Below, piece by piece: positions 1 through 8,901 of a stretch of DNA of 64,000 bases. The notes beneath the pieces were generated by a model, which searched no databases, was not told where the DNA came from, and saw only the letters and a list, made by a program, of their open reading frames with translations. Each line of letters opens with the position of its first letter. Within the stretch, counting starts at the first letter, position 1. A program made the position numbers and the translations under genes. The DNA is from Vampirovibrio chlorellavorus (GTDB lineage Bacteria > Cyanobacteriota > Vampirovibrionia > Vampirovibrionales > Vampirovibrionaceae). The stretch spans positions 551,298 through 615,297 of the forward strand of contig LAPX01000004.1 of assembly GCA_001858525.1 (NCBI GenBank), given 5' to 3'.

Positions 1-51
1 GGCGCTTTCTTGCAAACAGTGGACTTTTTTAGACAGTAAGGGGGCAAATTA

Positions 52-1380
52 GTGGGAATCTCTATGGCGAGGCTGACTAAGCCCTCATTGGTTGTTCAGG
101 TGATTGCAGGTATGGTGCTGGGTATTGCCCTGGGTCACTTCTGGCCGGAAGTGGGCGTTCAAATCAAGCCCCTGTCCGACATCTTTTTACGCATGATCAA
201 AATGCTGATTGCCCCCCTCATTTTTGCCACGTTGGTCATTGGTATTGCGGGCACCGGCAGTCATAAAAATCTGGGACGTTTGGGCGCCAAAACCCTGATT
301 TACTTTGAATTGGCGACCATTCCCGCCCTGATTATCGGGATGGTGGTGGCCAACCTGTTCCGTCCGGGCGATGGTATTGATATGAGCACCCTGAGCGCCA
401 AAGGCGTGGCTCAGCTTGGCGCCATTACCGGCAATATCGAAACCGTTCAGCACCACACTTTGTGGGATACCCTGGTCAATATGGTTCCTACCAGCGTTAT
501 CGATGCCATGGCCAAAGGCGATATTTTGCAGTTGGTGGTGTTTTCCGTGTTTTTTGCCCTGGCCATCCTGTCAGCCGGAGAAAAAGCCAGACCGATTTTA
601 ACGGTACTGCAGTCTCTGTCTGAAATTATGTTTGAGTTCGTGAACAAAGTGATGGCTTTCGCCCCCATGGGGGTCATGGCAGCCATTGCGGCCACGGTTG
701 GGGCCAACGGACTCGATATTTTGAAGGTATATGTCAAATTGGTCGGCTCTTTGTATTTTGCGTTGGCTGTTTTTGTCCTGCTGGTGCTGTGTACCGCCTG
801 CTCGATTGCCCGCATTCCCTTTTTGCGCCTGATGAAAGCCATTAAAGAGCCTTTCTTGCTGGCCTTCTCCACGGCCAGCAGCGAATCCGCCCTGCCCAAG
901 GCCATGGAAGTGATGGAACGCTTTGGGGTTCCTAAAAATGTGGTCAGCTTTGTAATGCCTACCGGCTACAGCTTCAATCTGGATGGCAGCACCTTATATG
1001 TGGCCCTGGCCGCCTTGTTCGTGGCGCAAATGGCCCATGTGGAGATGAGCTTGCAAGATCAGTTGGTCATGTTGCTGACCCTGATTCTGACCACCAAAGG
1101 GGTGGCCGCAGTACCCAAAGCGTCGCTAGTGGTTCTGGCCGCCACGCTCAGTGCGTTTCACCTGCCCATGGAAGGAGTGGCTGTCATCTTGGGAATCGAT
1201 CATTTCCTGGATATGGGTCGCACCTCCATTAACCTGGTGGGCAACTGTGTGGCTTCCGCGGTGGTGGCCCGTTGGGAAGGCGTTTTTGATGATGAGAAAA
1301 TGGGCGTTTTCGGCACCGAAAAGGAAGTGTTTGAAGAGGAGCCCGTCACGGAATCCATTCGTACCCCTTTACTGGTATAA
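52..1380 (+). CDS. Dicarboxylate/amino acid:cation symporter (DAACS family)
   Basis: This is a 442-residue inner-membrane symporter of the DctA/GltP family, which takes up C4-dicarboxylates or acidic amino acids with protons or sodium. The family core is clear: the serine-rich hairpin STASSESALPK, then the TM7 motif PTGYSFNLDGSTLY, then TTKGVAAVPKA and the C-terminal DMGRTSINLVGN. Many hydrophobic segments span the protein. The GTG at 52 has AAGGGGG about 8 bases upstream; an ATG at 64 is the alternative. The last 30 or so residues are acidic and variable. Substrate cannot be set from sequence alone. It stands alone, followed by a likely terminator. Confidence 0.9.
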   Translation: MGISMARLTKPSLVVQVIAGMVLGIALGHFWPEVGVQIKPLSDIFLRMIKMLIAPLIFATLVIGIAGTGSHKNLGRLGAKTLIYFELATIPALIIGMVVANLFRPGDGIDMSTLSAKGVAQLGAITGNIETVQHHTLWDTLVNMVPTSVIDAMAKGDILQLVVFSVFFALAILSAGEKARPILTVLQSLSEIMFEFVNKVMAFAPMGVMAAIAATVGANGLDILKVYVKLVGSLYFALAVFVLLVLCTACSIARIPFLRLMKAIKEPFLLAFSTASSESALPKAMEVMERFGVPKNVVSFVMPTGYSFNLDGSTLYVALAALFVAQMAHVEMSLQDQLVMLLTLILTTKGVAAVPKASLVVLAATLSAFHLPMEGVAVILGIDHFLDMGRTSINLVGNCVASAVVARWEGVFDDEKMGVFGTEKEVFEEEPVTESIRTPLLV

Positions 1381-1408
1381 CAAAGCCGCGCATTGGTCAT
1401 TAAGTTTG

Positions 1409-1445
1409 GAAAGGATGGTCACAGGATCGTCCTTTTCGCTTTTTG
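1409..1445 (+). terminator. Possible terminator after the symporter gene
   Basis: A short stem pairs AAAGGAT with GTCCTTT (one G-U pair) and is followed by a T-rich stretch. It lies 30 bases after the symporter stop codon. The stem is modest. Confidence 0.45.
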
Positions 1446-1537
1446 AGCCATTCGGCGTTTGAGGGGCATGCCTTGCCTCAGGCCTGGCTTCAGGAGACAA
1501 TAAGGCCAGTTTGCCCAAACCCCAAGGAGCGTATCCA

Positions 1538-2410
1538 ATGACCTCGCCTGCCACCGCATGTATTCTGGATGGGAAGCTGACTTCCCAGAATTTGCTGGAT
1601 TCCTTATCCCTGGAATTGGCCCAAATCAAAGCGCAAGGGGCGCCATTGCCCAAACTGGTGGTGGTTCTGGTGGGCGATGACCCGGCCAGTCAGGTTTATG
1701 TAGGCAAAAAGGCCAAAACGGCCCAAAAAATCGGCATGTTGTCCGAGTTGTTGACCTACCCCGCCGATACAACGCAAGCGGAACTGCTGGCCGTGATTGC
1801 CCGCTTGAATCAGGATGCCAGTGTGCACGGTATTTTGGTGCAACTGCCCCTGCCCAAACACATCGATACCTTGTCTGTGATTCGGGCCATTGACCCCAAA
1901 AAGGACGTGGATGGCCTGCATCCCCTGAATATGGGCCTGTTGATGACGGGCGATCCGTCTGCCTGTAAGCCCTGCACCCCGGCTGGGGTCATGACTCTGT
2001 TAAAAGCCTATAACGTGCCACTGGCGGGTCAAAATGCCGTGGTGCTGGGGCGCTCTAATATTGTGGGCAAGCCCATGGGCATGCTATTGCTGCAAGAGAA
2101 TGCCACAGTGACCTATTGCCACAGTAAAACCGCCGATTTAGCCGCGGTCTGCCGGGAGGCCGATATTCTGGTGGCGGCAGTGGGTGTGCCCAATCTGGTG
2201 ACCGCCGATTTCGTGAAGCCGGGGGCTGCCATCATTGATGTGGGCATTAATCGCCTGGATGGCAAGCTGGTGGGCGATGTGGACTTTACCAGCGCCAGCC
2301 AAAAGGCCGGTTTCATTACCCCGGTGCCCGGCGGCGTGGGCCCCATGACCATTGTCACGCTCATGGCCAACACCCTGTTTCTGTATCGGCAAGGTCAGCC
2401 AACCGCATAA
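1538..2410 (+). CDS. folD: FolD, methylenetetrahydrofolate dehydrogenase/cyclohydrolase
   Basis: A bifunctional cytosolic enzyme that oxidises 5,10-methylene-THF to methenyl-THF with NADP and hydrolyses it to 10-formyl-THF, feeding purine and fMet-tRNA synthesis. At 290 residues it has the usual length. The catalytic Tyr/Lys motif YVGKK is at 54-58, the nucleotide-binding [11 protein letters not shown] is central, and the C-terminal [10 protein letters not shown] signature is intact. The ATG at 1538 has AAGGAG at about 8 bases; an upstream in-frame TTG at 1511 lacks such a site. It forms a one-carbon/serine theme with serA and tdh-kbl elsewhere in the window. Confidence 0.95.
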   Translation: MTSPATACILDGKLTSQNLLDSLSLELAQIKAQGAPLPKLVVVLVGDDPASQVYVGKKAKTAQKIGMLSELLTYPADTTQAELLAVIARLNQDASVHGILVQLPLPKHIDTLSVIRAIDPKKDVDGLHPLNMGLLMTGDPSACKPCTPAGVMTLLKAYNVPLAGQNAVVLGRSNIVGKPMGMLLLQENATVTYCHSKTADLAAVCREADILVAAVGVPNLVTADFVKPGAAIIDVGINRLDGKLVGDVDFTSASQKAGFITPVPGGVGPMTIVTLMANTLFLYRQGQPTA

Positions 2411-2524
2411 TCAAAGTTAGCGCCTGTTTCCGGGAGCGTGTCAGGGTTTAAAGCCTGATTGGGCGCAGGGACAAGCCTGCCTATTTATGATATAGTGACC
2501 CCAATTGTTCGGGTTTGATTTCTG

Positions 2525-2530
2525 TATAAT
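2525..2530 (+). promoter_or_regulatory. -10 box of the superoxide dismutase promoter
   Basis: A perfect TATAAT lies 30 bases before the SOD start codon; the -35 region is weak (CAATTG at 17 bases spacing). A strong AGGAGG Shine-Dalgarno at 2548-2553 sits 6 bases before the ATG, consistent with a short leader and high expression. Confidence 0.55.
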
Positions 2531-2559
2531 CTCAACTGAAATGAAAGAGGAGGCCCATT

Positions 2560-3156
2560 ATGCCCGCCACCCAAGTAAAGCCCTATGAGGCGATTGCTTA
2601 CAATTTGCAATTAGATGGTATTTCCGCTGAGCAGCTGGAAACCCACTACGCCCTGTACAAAGGCTATGTGACCAACACCAACACTCTCAACGACAAACTG
2701 TCTGAGCTGCGGGAAGCCGGAAAAGTAGGCACCCCGGAGTACAACGAAATTCGTCGTCGCTTGGCCTTTGAATACGACGGCATTCGCTTGCACGAATACT
2801 ATTTTGAAAACATGGTTGGCAACGGTGGCGCTGCCCCCACCAGTGGCAAGCTGGCTGAAGCCTTGAAAGAGTACTTTGGCAGCGTGGATGCCTGGGTTGC
2901 CGATTTCAAAGCCACTGGCGCCATGCGTGGCATCGGCTGGGCGGTGTTGTACCAGGATCCCATCACTGGCCGCCTGCAAAACTTCTGGATTACCGACCAC
3001 GAGAACGGCCACCCCGCTGGCTTCACCCCCATTTTGGTGATGGATGTATGGGAGCACGCTTATGTGGGCGACTACAAAGCCACCGAGCGCGGCAAATACA
3101 TCGAGGCCTTCTTCCGCAACATCAACTGGAAAGTGGTCGAATCCCGCCTGAAATAG
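2560..3156 (+). CDS. Iron/manganese superoxide dismutase
   Basis: A 198-residue Fe/Mn-type SOD that dismutates superoxide to oxygen and peroxide in the cytoplasm. The four metal ligands can be placed as His29 (in HYALYKGYV), His78 (LHEYYFENM), Asp162 and His166, the last two in the family signature DVWEHAY. There is no signal peptide. The N-terminus is shorter in homology than E. coli SodB, lacking the usual LPYxxxALEP stretch, and metal choice (Fe, Mn or cambialistic) cannot be assigned from sequence. The gene has its own promoter and terminator, so it is probably monocistronic. Confidence 0.92.
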   Translation: MPATQVKPYEAIAYNLQLDGISAEQLETHYALYKGYVTNTNTLNDKLSELREAGKVGTPEYNEIRRRLAFEYDGIRLHEYYFENMVGNGGAAPTSGKLAEALKEYFGSVDAWVADFKATGAMRGIGWAVLYQDPITGRLQNFWITDHENGHPAGFTPILVMDVWEHAYVGDYKATERGKYIEAFFRNINWKVVESRLK

Positions 3157-3177
3157 GCGAACAGCCCTATAAACTTT

Positions 3178-3226
3178 AAAAATACCCTGATGCCGCTTGT
3201 TACAAGAGATGTCAGGGTATTTTTTT
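3178..3226 (+). terminator. Rho-independent terminator after the SOD gene
   Basis: A 13-bp stem AAAAATACCCTGA / TCAGGGTATTTTT ends in a run of seven T. It lies about 20 bases after the SOD stop codon. Confidence 0.85.
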
Positions 3227-3290
3227 AGTGGGTTGGTCCAATTTTTGAATGCTAATCAATTCTTAAATGGGAGAAGTTTCTAGTTAAGAA

Positions 3291-3677
3291 TCAGTCTAAT
3301 TTAGGAATTTCTGATTCTGGATAGGGAGGCAGGCTGCCGCTCTCTTGTTCAAGCAGCCTGTTCAAAAGCACCCGAGAGGACGGAATGATTTGCGTCATGG
3401 AGTACGGCGGTTGGTATTGCACTTGCTGAGCCACGGCTTCCAGTTTTTCCAGCCCCGATTGCAATTTATTACGGGCCCCTACGGCATTGCCACGCTGCCA
3501 ATGGTAAAACCCCACCCCCACTTGGAGCAAGCCTTGCAAGTAGGTCTTTTCCGGGCCCGGCGGTAGCGGGCGCCACAGATCTTCCAGCACCTCGTGGCAT
3601 TCAAAAAACGCCTGCCGATTGAACAGGTCAATCGCCTCTGACAATAAGGGCTTTGAATCGCTTTTTAAATCGTCCAT
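3291..3677 (-). CDS. DUF309 family protein
   Basis: A 128-residue protein matching the DUF309 (COG1547) helical family by the motif AFFECHEVLEDLW near residues 22-34 and a second helix pair LQGLLQVGVGFYHWQRGN. The family has no proven function; the conserved His/Glu residues in the HEVLE motif have led to suggestions of metal binding. It is followed on the same strand, 65 bases upstream, by a small duplicated-motif protein, so the two may be co-transcribed. No signal peptide is visible. Confidence 0.8.
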   Translation of the reverse strand: MDDLKSDSKPLLSEAIDLFNRQAFFECHEVLEDLWRPLPPGPEKTYLQGLLQVGVGFYHWQRGNAVGARNKLQSGLEKLEAVAQQVQYQPPYSMTQIIPSSRVLLNRLLEQESGSLPPYPESEIPKLD

Positions 3678-3742
3678 GCTTTGAACCGTTCAGGGCGCAC
3701 CATCTCCAACAACCACTGCCAAGCCATTATACCCGAGTGATT

Positions 3743-4108
3743 TTAGGTGGCAGGGGTGTCCGTTTTCAGCAGGCCAGGGGAAATGCCCTGTTTTTTCATG
3801 GCTTCCAAAAAGCGATTGGCCGCTTGACGCTGAATGGCCGGGGGGACCACGCGCAGTAGTTCCACCGCTTTAGAGACAATGGGGTCCTGATCATACCAGC
3901 GATTGCCCATTTTCTCGGGCTTGGCCAGTTGATAGAACTTCTCCAGGGCCTCTTTGCCGATTTGCTCTTCGACTTTGCCTAAAAAGGTTTCAGCCTGCTC
4001 CCGCACATCCGCAGGATAAGCCCGCAGCAACTCCAGCACCTCGCCGAGCAGGGGGTCCTGATCGTACCAGCGACGGGGGTTACCCGAGGGATTGAATGTT
4101 TCGCTCAT
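3743..4108 (-). CDS. Hypothetical protein with an internal duplication (RWYDQDP repeats)
   Basis: I do not recognise this 121-residue protein. It is built from two copies of a unit of about 35 residues: residues 13-47 and 70-104. Each copy begins RWYDQDP, continues with a leucine-rich helix (EVLELLR / KAVELLR), a proline turn and an RxQA-type second helix. A lysine-rich linker joins them. The protein is soluble, has no Cys, and sits between the DUF309 gene and murA on the same strand. Codon use is like its neighbours, so it looks resident, not imported. No good ribosome binding site is visible before the ATG. Confidence 0.7.
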   Translation of the reverse strand: MSETFNPSGNPRRWYDQDPLLGEVLELLRAYPADVREQAETFLGKVEEQIGKEALEKFYQLAKPEKMGNRWYDQDPIVSKAVELLRVVPPAIQRQAANRFLEAMKKQGISPGLLKTDTPAT

Positions 4109-4161
4109 GGAAGAATACCGATTACTCTCTCTATCCTGCCAAGATAGGTGTGTTTTATGCT

Positions 4162-5466
4162 TTAAGCAGAAGTCTCTTCGCTGACCGGACGTTCGGAATT
4201 GTCCGGGACACGCTCAATGGTGGCTCCCAAGGTCTGCATTTTAGCCACCACATCTTCGTATCCCCGATCCAAATGGTGGAGATCAAAGACTTGCGTAGCG
4301 CCTTCGGCCATCACACCGGCAATCACCATGGCGGCACCGGCACGCAGATCGTGCGCGTTGACTTCCGCACCGCTAAGATGTGGAACACCCGTAATTACGG
4401 CCACATCACGCTCTACGGAAATATCGGCGCCCATGCGCTTGAGTTCACCCACTTGTTTAAAACGATTTTCATAAATGGTTTCTTTGACGATGCTGACCCC
4501 ATCAGCCGTGCTTAGCAGCGTCATAAACGGCGCTTGCAGGTCGGTGGGGAAGCCCGGATAAGGCTGCGTCACAATATTTTGGGCTTGCAGACGGCGTTCG
4601 CTGCGAATGCGGATGCTGTTGGGAGTGGGCATTTCGATATCCGCGCCCATTTCAATCAGTTTGTGGGTTAAGGAGCTTAAATGCACCGGCAACACGTTGT
4701 TGACCGTCACATCTCCCAGGGTACCCACGCCAGCCATCAGGTAAGTGGCCGCTTCAATGCGGTCAGGCATTACGCTGTAGGTGGTGCCGTGCAATGTACC
4801 GGGTTTCACCCCGTTGATCACGATTTCGTTGGTTCCTGCGCCGCTGATATCGGCACCCATGGCGTTCAGGAAGTTGGCCAGGTCTACAATTTCAGGTTCC
4901 TGAGCGGCGTTAGACAAAATAGTAGAGCCTTCCGCCATGGTGGCAGCCAGCATGATATTTTCAGTGGCGCCCACGCTGGGGGTGTCCAGCAAAATTTCCG
5001 CGCCAACCAGTCGACTGGCCTTGGCTTCCACGTAGCCGTGGTTGATTTCGACTTCGGCACCCAAGGCCATCAGGCCCTTCACGTGCAAATCGACGCTGCG
5101 CTTGCCAATGGAACAACCACCGGGCAGGGCCACACGGGCCTCCCCAAAGCGGCCGAGCAAGCTGCCGAGCACATCGAAGCTGGCCCGCATCTTGCGTACC
5201 AGATCATAAGGGGCTTCGCAGCTGGTAATATTTTTGGCCTGAATGTACAGGCGATCATCGTCCTGCTGGTCCACATCGCAACCCAGATGCTTGAGTACCT
5301 GAGTCATGACGCCCACATCACTGAGGTGGGGAACATTTCGCAGTTCGATGCTGTCTCCAGTCAACAACGTGGCTGCCATCAGTTTGAGAACGGAGTTTTT
5401 GGCGCCCGAGATTTCAACTTCACCGCGAAGGGCTTTACCGCCGTGAATGATTAATTTTTCTGTCAA
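4162..5466 (-). CDS. murA: MurA, UDP-N-acetylglucosamine 1-carboxyvinyltransferase
   Basis: The first committed enzyme of peptidoglycan synthesis, transferring enolpyruvate from PEP to UDP-GlcNAc in the cytoplasm. The 434-residue form has ISGAKNS near 20-25 (catalytic Lys/Asn) and LPGGCSIG with Cys118, the residue that fosfomycin alkylates, so a fosfomycin-sensitive enzyme is predicted. I chose the TTG at 5466 because it has TGGAG 9 bases upstream and gives the family N-terminus MTEKLIIHGGK; a GTG at 5481 and a longer frame to 5586 also exist. The gene diverges from the glycosylase gene at 5543. Confidence 0.93.
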   Translation of the reverse strand: MTEKLIIHGGKALRGEVEISGAKNSVLKLMAATLLTGDSIELRNVPHLSDVGVMTQVLKHLGCDVDQQDDDRLYIQAKNITSCEAPYDLVRKMRASFDVLGSLLGRFGEARVALPGGCSIGKRSVDLHVKGLMALGAEVEINHGYVEAKASRLVGAEILLDTPSVGATENIMLAATMAEGSTILSNAAQEPEIVDLANFLNAMGADISGAGTNEIVINGVKPGTLHGTTYSVMPDRIEAATYLMAGVGTLGDVTVNNVLPVHLSSLTHKLIEMGADIEMPTPNSIRIRSERRLQAQNIVTQPYPGFPTDLQAPFMTLLSTADGVSIVKETIYENRFKQVGELKRMGADISVERDVAVITGVPHLSGAEVNAHDLRAGAAMVIAGVMAEGATQVFDLHHLDRGYEDVVAKMQTLGATIERVPDNSERPVSEETSA

Positions 5467-5542
5467 CCCTGGATTCTCCACGCTGTCTTCGTAGGGGGCA
5501 TATTGGTTAATATAACATATATTAAGAAACGGTGGCACCGCC

Positions 5543-6145
5543 TTGTTGGATGAATTAAAACCTACCCAGCCCCCCGATTGCCTCATTCTGCCTGACGCGT
5601 TTTTTGAACGGGGGACAGTGACTGTGGCTCGTGCGTTGTTGGGCTGCCAGTTGTGGCAGTTTCATCCCCTCGCTGGGGCATGGCGCGCCTTCCATATTGT
5701 GGAGACAGAAGCCTACACCCAAAACGATCCGGCCTGCCATGCCTACAATCGCACAAAGGGCCGGGCGGAAACGTTATACAGTCATCCCGGTACTGCCTAT
5801 GTGTACCTGATTTATGGCATGTATCACTGTTTGAACGTGGTGACCGAACCCCATGGTACCGCAGGCGCCGTGTTATTCCGGGCCTTGGAGCCGGTTGATG
5901 ACCATTCTCTCAAGACCCACGGGCCGGGGCGTTTGACCAAAGCATTGGGGATTAATCGGCAAGCGGTGAATGGAATCCCTTTAACCCAATGGGAGCATGG
6001 TCTTTGCCTCAGTGCGGGGCAGGAATACCCTGATGCCCAAGTGGTTCAGACCACCCGTATTGGCATTACCAAAGCGGCGGATTATCCCTGGCGCTTTTAT
6101 GTAAAGGATAATCCCAGGGTCTCCGTCAGGGAACCAGGGCATTGA
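5543..6145 (+). CDS. DNA-3-methyladenine glycosylase (AAG/MPG family)
   Basis: A 200-residue base-excision repair enzyme that removes 3-methyladenine and related damaged purines from DNA. Family motifs are in order: LARALLGCQL-like start, IVETEAYTQNDPACHAYNR (catalytic Glu in ETEAY), YVYLIYGMYHCLNVV, and the C-terminal HGPGRLTKALGI. Length is typical. The start is TTG at 5543 or 5546; no in-frame ATG exists nearby. It is transcribed divergently from murA with about 75 bases between starts, and it converges on rplI with a shared bidirectional terminator. Confidence 0.92.
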   Translation: MLDELKPTQPPDCLILPDAFFERGTVTVARALLGCQLWQFHPLAGAWRAFHIVETEAYTQNDPACHAYNRTKGRAETLYSHPGTAYVYLIYGMYHCLNVVTEPHGTAGAVLFRALEPVDDHSLKTHGPGRLTKALGINRQAVNGIPLTQWEHGLCLSAGQEYPDAQVVQTTRIGITKAADYPWRFYVKDNPRVSVREPGH

Positions 6146-6195
6146 GGGCAAAACTGGCAAGCTTATGGATAAAAGGATGGGATCCCTACCATATA

Positions 6196-6226
6196 AAAAA
6201 TCAGGCAGACAAGCTGCCTGATTTTT
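6196..6226. terminator. Bidirectional terminator between the glycosylase gene and rplI
   Basis: A perfect 13-bp stem AAAAATCAGGCAG / CTGCCTGATTTTT with a 5-base loop. A-rich and T-rich flanks serve both strands, fitting two convergent genes. Confidence 0.85.
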
Positions 6227-6245
6227 GGGTTGCCGATGGCAAGTT

Positions 6246-6749
6246 TTAGTTTTCTTCGCCCGCGAAAGCGTCTTCCAGTACGAATTCTTCGTGCTTGGCT
6301 TTGATGGCTTTCACAGCCAGTTTCACTTGAGCGGAAACTTTGGCGGAGAATTTCACGTAAACCGTGTATTCGCCCACTTTATTGATGGGGTGATCCACGT
6401 TGACGTTACGGCGTTCGATTTCGTAGCCGGTTTTTTCTTGCAGAACTTTGGATAGTTCTTTAGTGGTGATGGTGCCGTACAGTTTACCGGTGTCGCCAGC
6501 GTTGGCTTCCAGGGTAATCAGTTGCAGGGCGTTCACTTTTTCGGCTTTGGCCAAGTCTTCCTGATGTTTTTTCTCAGCTTTGGCACGAATGCGATCGATG
6601 CGGCGCTGTAAGTCAGCCAGGGATCCTTTGGTGGCGATGACGGCCATATTACGTGGGCCGAGGTAGTTGCGGTAATAACCGTCGGAAACCTCGATGATAT
6701 CGCCGTTGCTACCCAGCGTATCCACATCTTTGGTTAAAATTACCTGCAT
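6246..6749 (-). CDS. rplI: Ribosomal protein L9
   Basis: A large-subunit protein with the N-terminal 23S rRNA-binding domain followed by the long helix and C-terminal domain. MQVILTKDVDTLGSNGDI and YYRNYLGPRNMA are the L9 signature. It has 167 residues, slightly longer than the usual 148-150, because of an acidic tail ending FAGEEN. The ATG at 6749 has GGAG 9 bases upstream. It is not next to rpsF/rpsR as in many bacteria but stands alone. Confidence 0.95.
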   Translation of the reverse strand: MQVILTKDVDTLGSNGDIIEVSDGYYRNYLGPRNMAVIATKGSLADLQRRIDRIRAKAEKKHQEDLAKAEKVNALQLITLEANAGDTGKLYGTITTKELSKVLQEKTGYEIERRNVNVDHPINKVGEYTVYVKFSAKVSAQVKLAVKAIKAKHEEFVLEDAFAGEEN

Positions 6750-6789
6750 GGGGTGTGTCTCCAATTCCTTTCCAGAGTGTAGGGGGCCA

Positions 6790-6818
6790 TTAATATAACA
6801 CAAAAGCAAAGCTGGCAA
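6790..6818 (-). promoter_or_regulatory. Probable rplI promoter
   Basis: On the minus strand TTGCCA is followed after 17 bases by TATTAA, about 40 bases before the L9 start codon. Confidence 0.45.
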
Positions 6819-7025
6819 GCAGCCCCCATGATCATGCGCCACGGCGTTCGTCCATTCGATTGTGACGAGATAGAAACATGAGCTTCATCAATTGTTTCTT
6901 CCGTTATATCCTTATATAACCAACGTGACTAAAGGGTCATAAAGCCACATGCTACAATCAGTAGTGTTAAAAATCAGTACGCCAATCGTGGTTTCTTGGC
7001 GATATTTGGGCTTTCGAGGGTTTTA

Positions 7026-7847
7026 ATGGTGTCAGATAACCTGATAGACAAACTAAAAGAGCTGGGTTTCAATACCTACGAAGCAAAAGTCTATCTGGCA
7101 CTGCTGAAACAGCATCCCGCCACAGGATACGAGGTGAGCAAAGAGTCCGGTGTTCCCCAGGCCAGGGCGTACGATACTCTAAAGGCGTTGGAATCGGCCA
7201 ACGCCGTGGTGGCCATTGGTGGCAAGCCAGTGACCTATATGCCCATTCGCCCGGATGAGTTGCTGGACCGCTGGGAAAAGTCGTTTCAGGGGTCTATTGA
7301 TTTCCTACGGCAGGCCTTGCCCAGTATTGCCGATGAAACCGTGGAGCCGGTGATCAACATGCGCGGGCAGGAGTCCATTTTCAAGTACGCCCTGGATATG
7401 ATTAACAGCGCCAAGCGTTCTATATTTATGGAATTCTGGAAAGATGACGCCTCAGTCTTGCATTCGGCCCTGTTGGCGGCCAAAGATCGGGGCGTGGATG
7501 TGCGCCTGGTTGGCTACGATTATTGTGAGCTGGAAGGCTTAGACGTTTATCAGCACGGACTGGCCTGCAGTATTGAACAATCGCTCGGTGGGCGCTGGAT
7601 GATTCTTTCCGTGGATGACAAAGAAGGTCTGGTTGGTACGGTTTCCCAAACGGATCGTCCCCCTCAGGCTGTGGTGACTCGGAATCCGGGGATTGTGCTG
7701 GTGATCAAAGAGCTGATTGTGCACGATATTTTCCTCTTGGATATTGAAAGCAATTTGCAGCCGGAATTGGAAAAACTATACGGCAAGGACATGTTGCGGT
7801 TGCGTCGACAAATTTTGGGAAACGTGGCGGCTGGCGTTGGGGTTTAA
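7026..7847 (+). CDS. TrmB-family transcriptional regulator
   Basis: A 273-residue DNA-binding regulator. Residues 1-75 form a winged helix of the TrmB type (ELGFNTYEAKVYLALL, then YEVSKESGVPQARAYDTL). The rest resembles the phospholipase-D-like effector domain of this family, where sugars or other ligands bind in archaeal members. No catalytic HKD motif is seen. The ATG at 7026 has GAGGG 5 bases upstream; an earlier in-frame start at 6996 is less likely. It is followed closely by a small membrane protein gene. Its target is unknown; TrmB proteins are common in archaea and less so in bacteria. Confidence 0.82.
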   Translation: MVSDNLIDKLKELGFNTYEAKVYLALLKQHPATGYEVSKESGVPQARAYDTLKALESANAVVAIGGKPVTYMPIRPDELLDRWEKSFQGSIDFLRQALPSIADETVEPVINMRGQESIFKYALDMINSAKRSIFMEFWKDDASVLHSALLAAKDRGVDVRLVGYDYCELEGLDVYQHGLACSIEQSLGGRWMILSVDDKEGLVGTVSQTDRPPQAVVTRNPGIVLVIKELIVHDIFLLDIESNLQPELEKLYGKDMLRLRRQILGNVAAGVGV

Positions 7848-7902
7848 TGGGCTTGTGCTACACTAGGGGCGTTCCTCAACCCGAATCAGGATCGACCTCG
7901 TT

Positions 7903-8115
7903 ATGACCTCACAATCGCCGAAGCTGGAAAAGCCAAAGTCTGCCGCTCCCCGTAAAAAATTCTCGCAAGAGCGGCTGATGATTATGTTCACCCTCTTTTT
8001 TATTGCTGGCATTCTGTTGCTGGTGGTGATTCCGGAAGGAAGCCCGGTCCGGGGCGTGGCCATGACCCTTTATTCCGTGTCTGTTTTTTGGGCCATGTTC
8101 AAATTCTGCATGTAA
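7903..8115 (+). CDS. Small two-helix membrane protein
   Basis: A 70-residue hypothetical protein. A basic, Lys-rich N-terminal 25 residues is followed by two hydrophobic segments (about 28-45 and 50-68) joined by PEGSPVRG, so both ends are probably cytoplasmic. I recognise no family. It lies 55 bases after the TrmB-type regulator on the same strand and could be its operon partner. Confidence 0.6.
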   Translation: MTSQSPKLEKPKSAAPRKKFSQERLMIMFTLFFIAGILLLVVIPEGSPVRGVAMTLYSVSVFWAMFKFCM

Positions 8116-8484
8116 ATCACACTTGTCCTCTATAAAAACGGGAGTGGCCTCTTTCGGTCGTTTTTGGATAATGAACCGGCCCTACACATTGGGAAATAAA
8201 ATCAAAGCGACCAAAAGATTCCACTCCGTAAAAACGAAGATATGTCATTTAAAACTTCGGTTTTGTGTAAAAACCGAATATTTACCTGCTTTGTTAAGCT
8301 TTTGTTTTCGGTATAAAGATAGAGGTGAGTGCTGGGATAGCCGCTGAGAAAGCAGTGTGTTGAAAGATGAAACGGATATTGGGAAATCGATTTGGGGAAA
8401 TACGTGCAAGCAACGGTCGTTCAAGCGTCCCAGCCTAAAAAGTACAATGCGGAGGAGGTAACTTGGCGATGGATACTCAGGAGT
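8116..8484. other. Gene-poor stretch
   Basis: About 370 bases with no convincing gene. AAAAACG...CGTTTTT near 8137-8168 may be a weak terminator for the small membrane protein. A 74-codon open frame here (8123-8347) is basic, Cys-rich and has no family resemblance, so I do not call it. Confidence 0.4.
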
Positions 8485-8901
8485 TTATAAAGGGTCTTCT
8501 TGAATTAGTGAAAACAGCGCATGCCGCTTACTTGCAAGGCTTGGGGGAACACCGTCCCGCTCCATGCTGGCCTGAAGGTTCTGAAAAAAATCTTTAGGGA
8601 GCCGTTCAATTTCACCTTGGCGAATGTACTCCACCAAGGCCAGTATCAGCTCTTCAAACCTATATTCATCCACTGCCCGTAAGGCCCTGAGTTGGCTGAG
8701 TGTGAGGCCCTCTTCCTGCAGGGTGGAGGTGTTGGCCAGCTTGACCAGGGTGTCATCCTTGAAGCGGCGGCGTCCATGAATGAGATTTGAAAGCGCATCG
8801 CCCGTGATGCCCATTTGTTGGGCCAATTCCTCTATTTGTAAGCCGTTTCTCATTAGCAGTAGCTGGATAGCCAGACCTAATCTCTTCTCTGACGGTTTCA
8901 T
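8485..8901 (-). CDS. Cro/C1-type helix-turn-helix protein
   Basis: A 138-residue protein with an XRE-like HTH at about residues 10-55 (LRMRNGLQIEELAQQMG-like helix 2, then ITGDALSNLIHGRRRF as the recognition helix and turn). The remaining 80 residues are helical and acidic with no family I recognise. It diverges from a second small HTH gene at 9144, with 240 bases between them, in a gene-poor patch. It may be an autoregulated repressor of a lost or decayed element. Confidence 0.7.
   Translation of the reverse strand: MKPSEKRLGLAIQLLLMRNGLQIEELAQQMGITGDALSNLIHGRRRFKDDTLVKLANTSTLQEEGLTLSQLRALRAVDEYRFEELILALVEYIRQGEIERLPKDFFQNLQASMERDGVPPSLASKRHALFSLIQEDPL

Noticed and set aside
4681..5454. A 257-codon open frame opposite murA
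   Set aside because: MurA on the minus strand has intact catalytic motifs; the antisense frame is His/Gln-rich and shadow-like.
8123..8347. A 74-codon frame between the small membrane protein and the HTH gene
   Set aside because: No Shine-Dalgarno, odd composition and no family resemblance; treated as chance.
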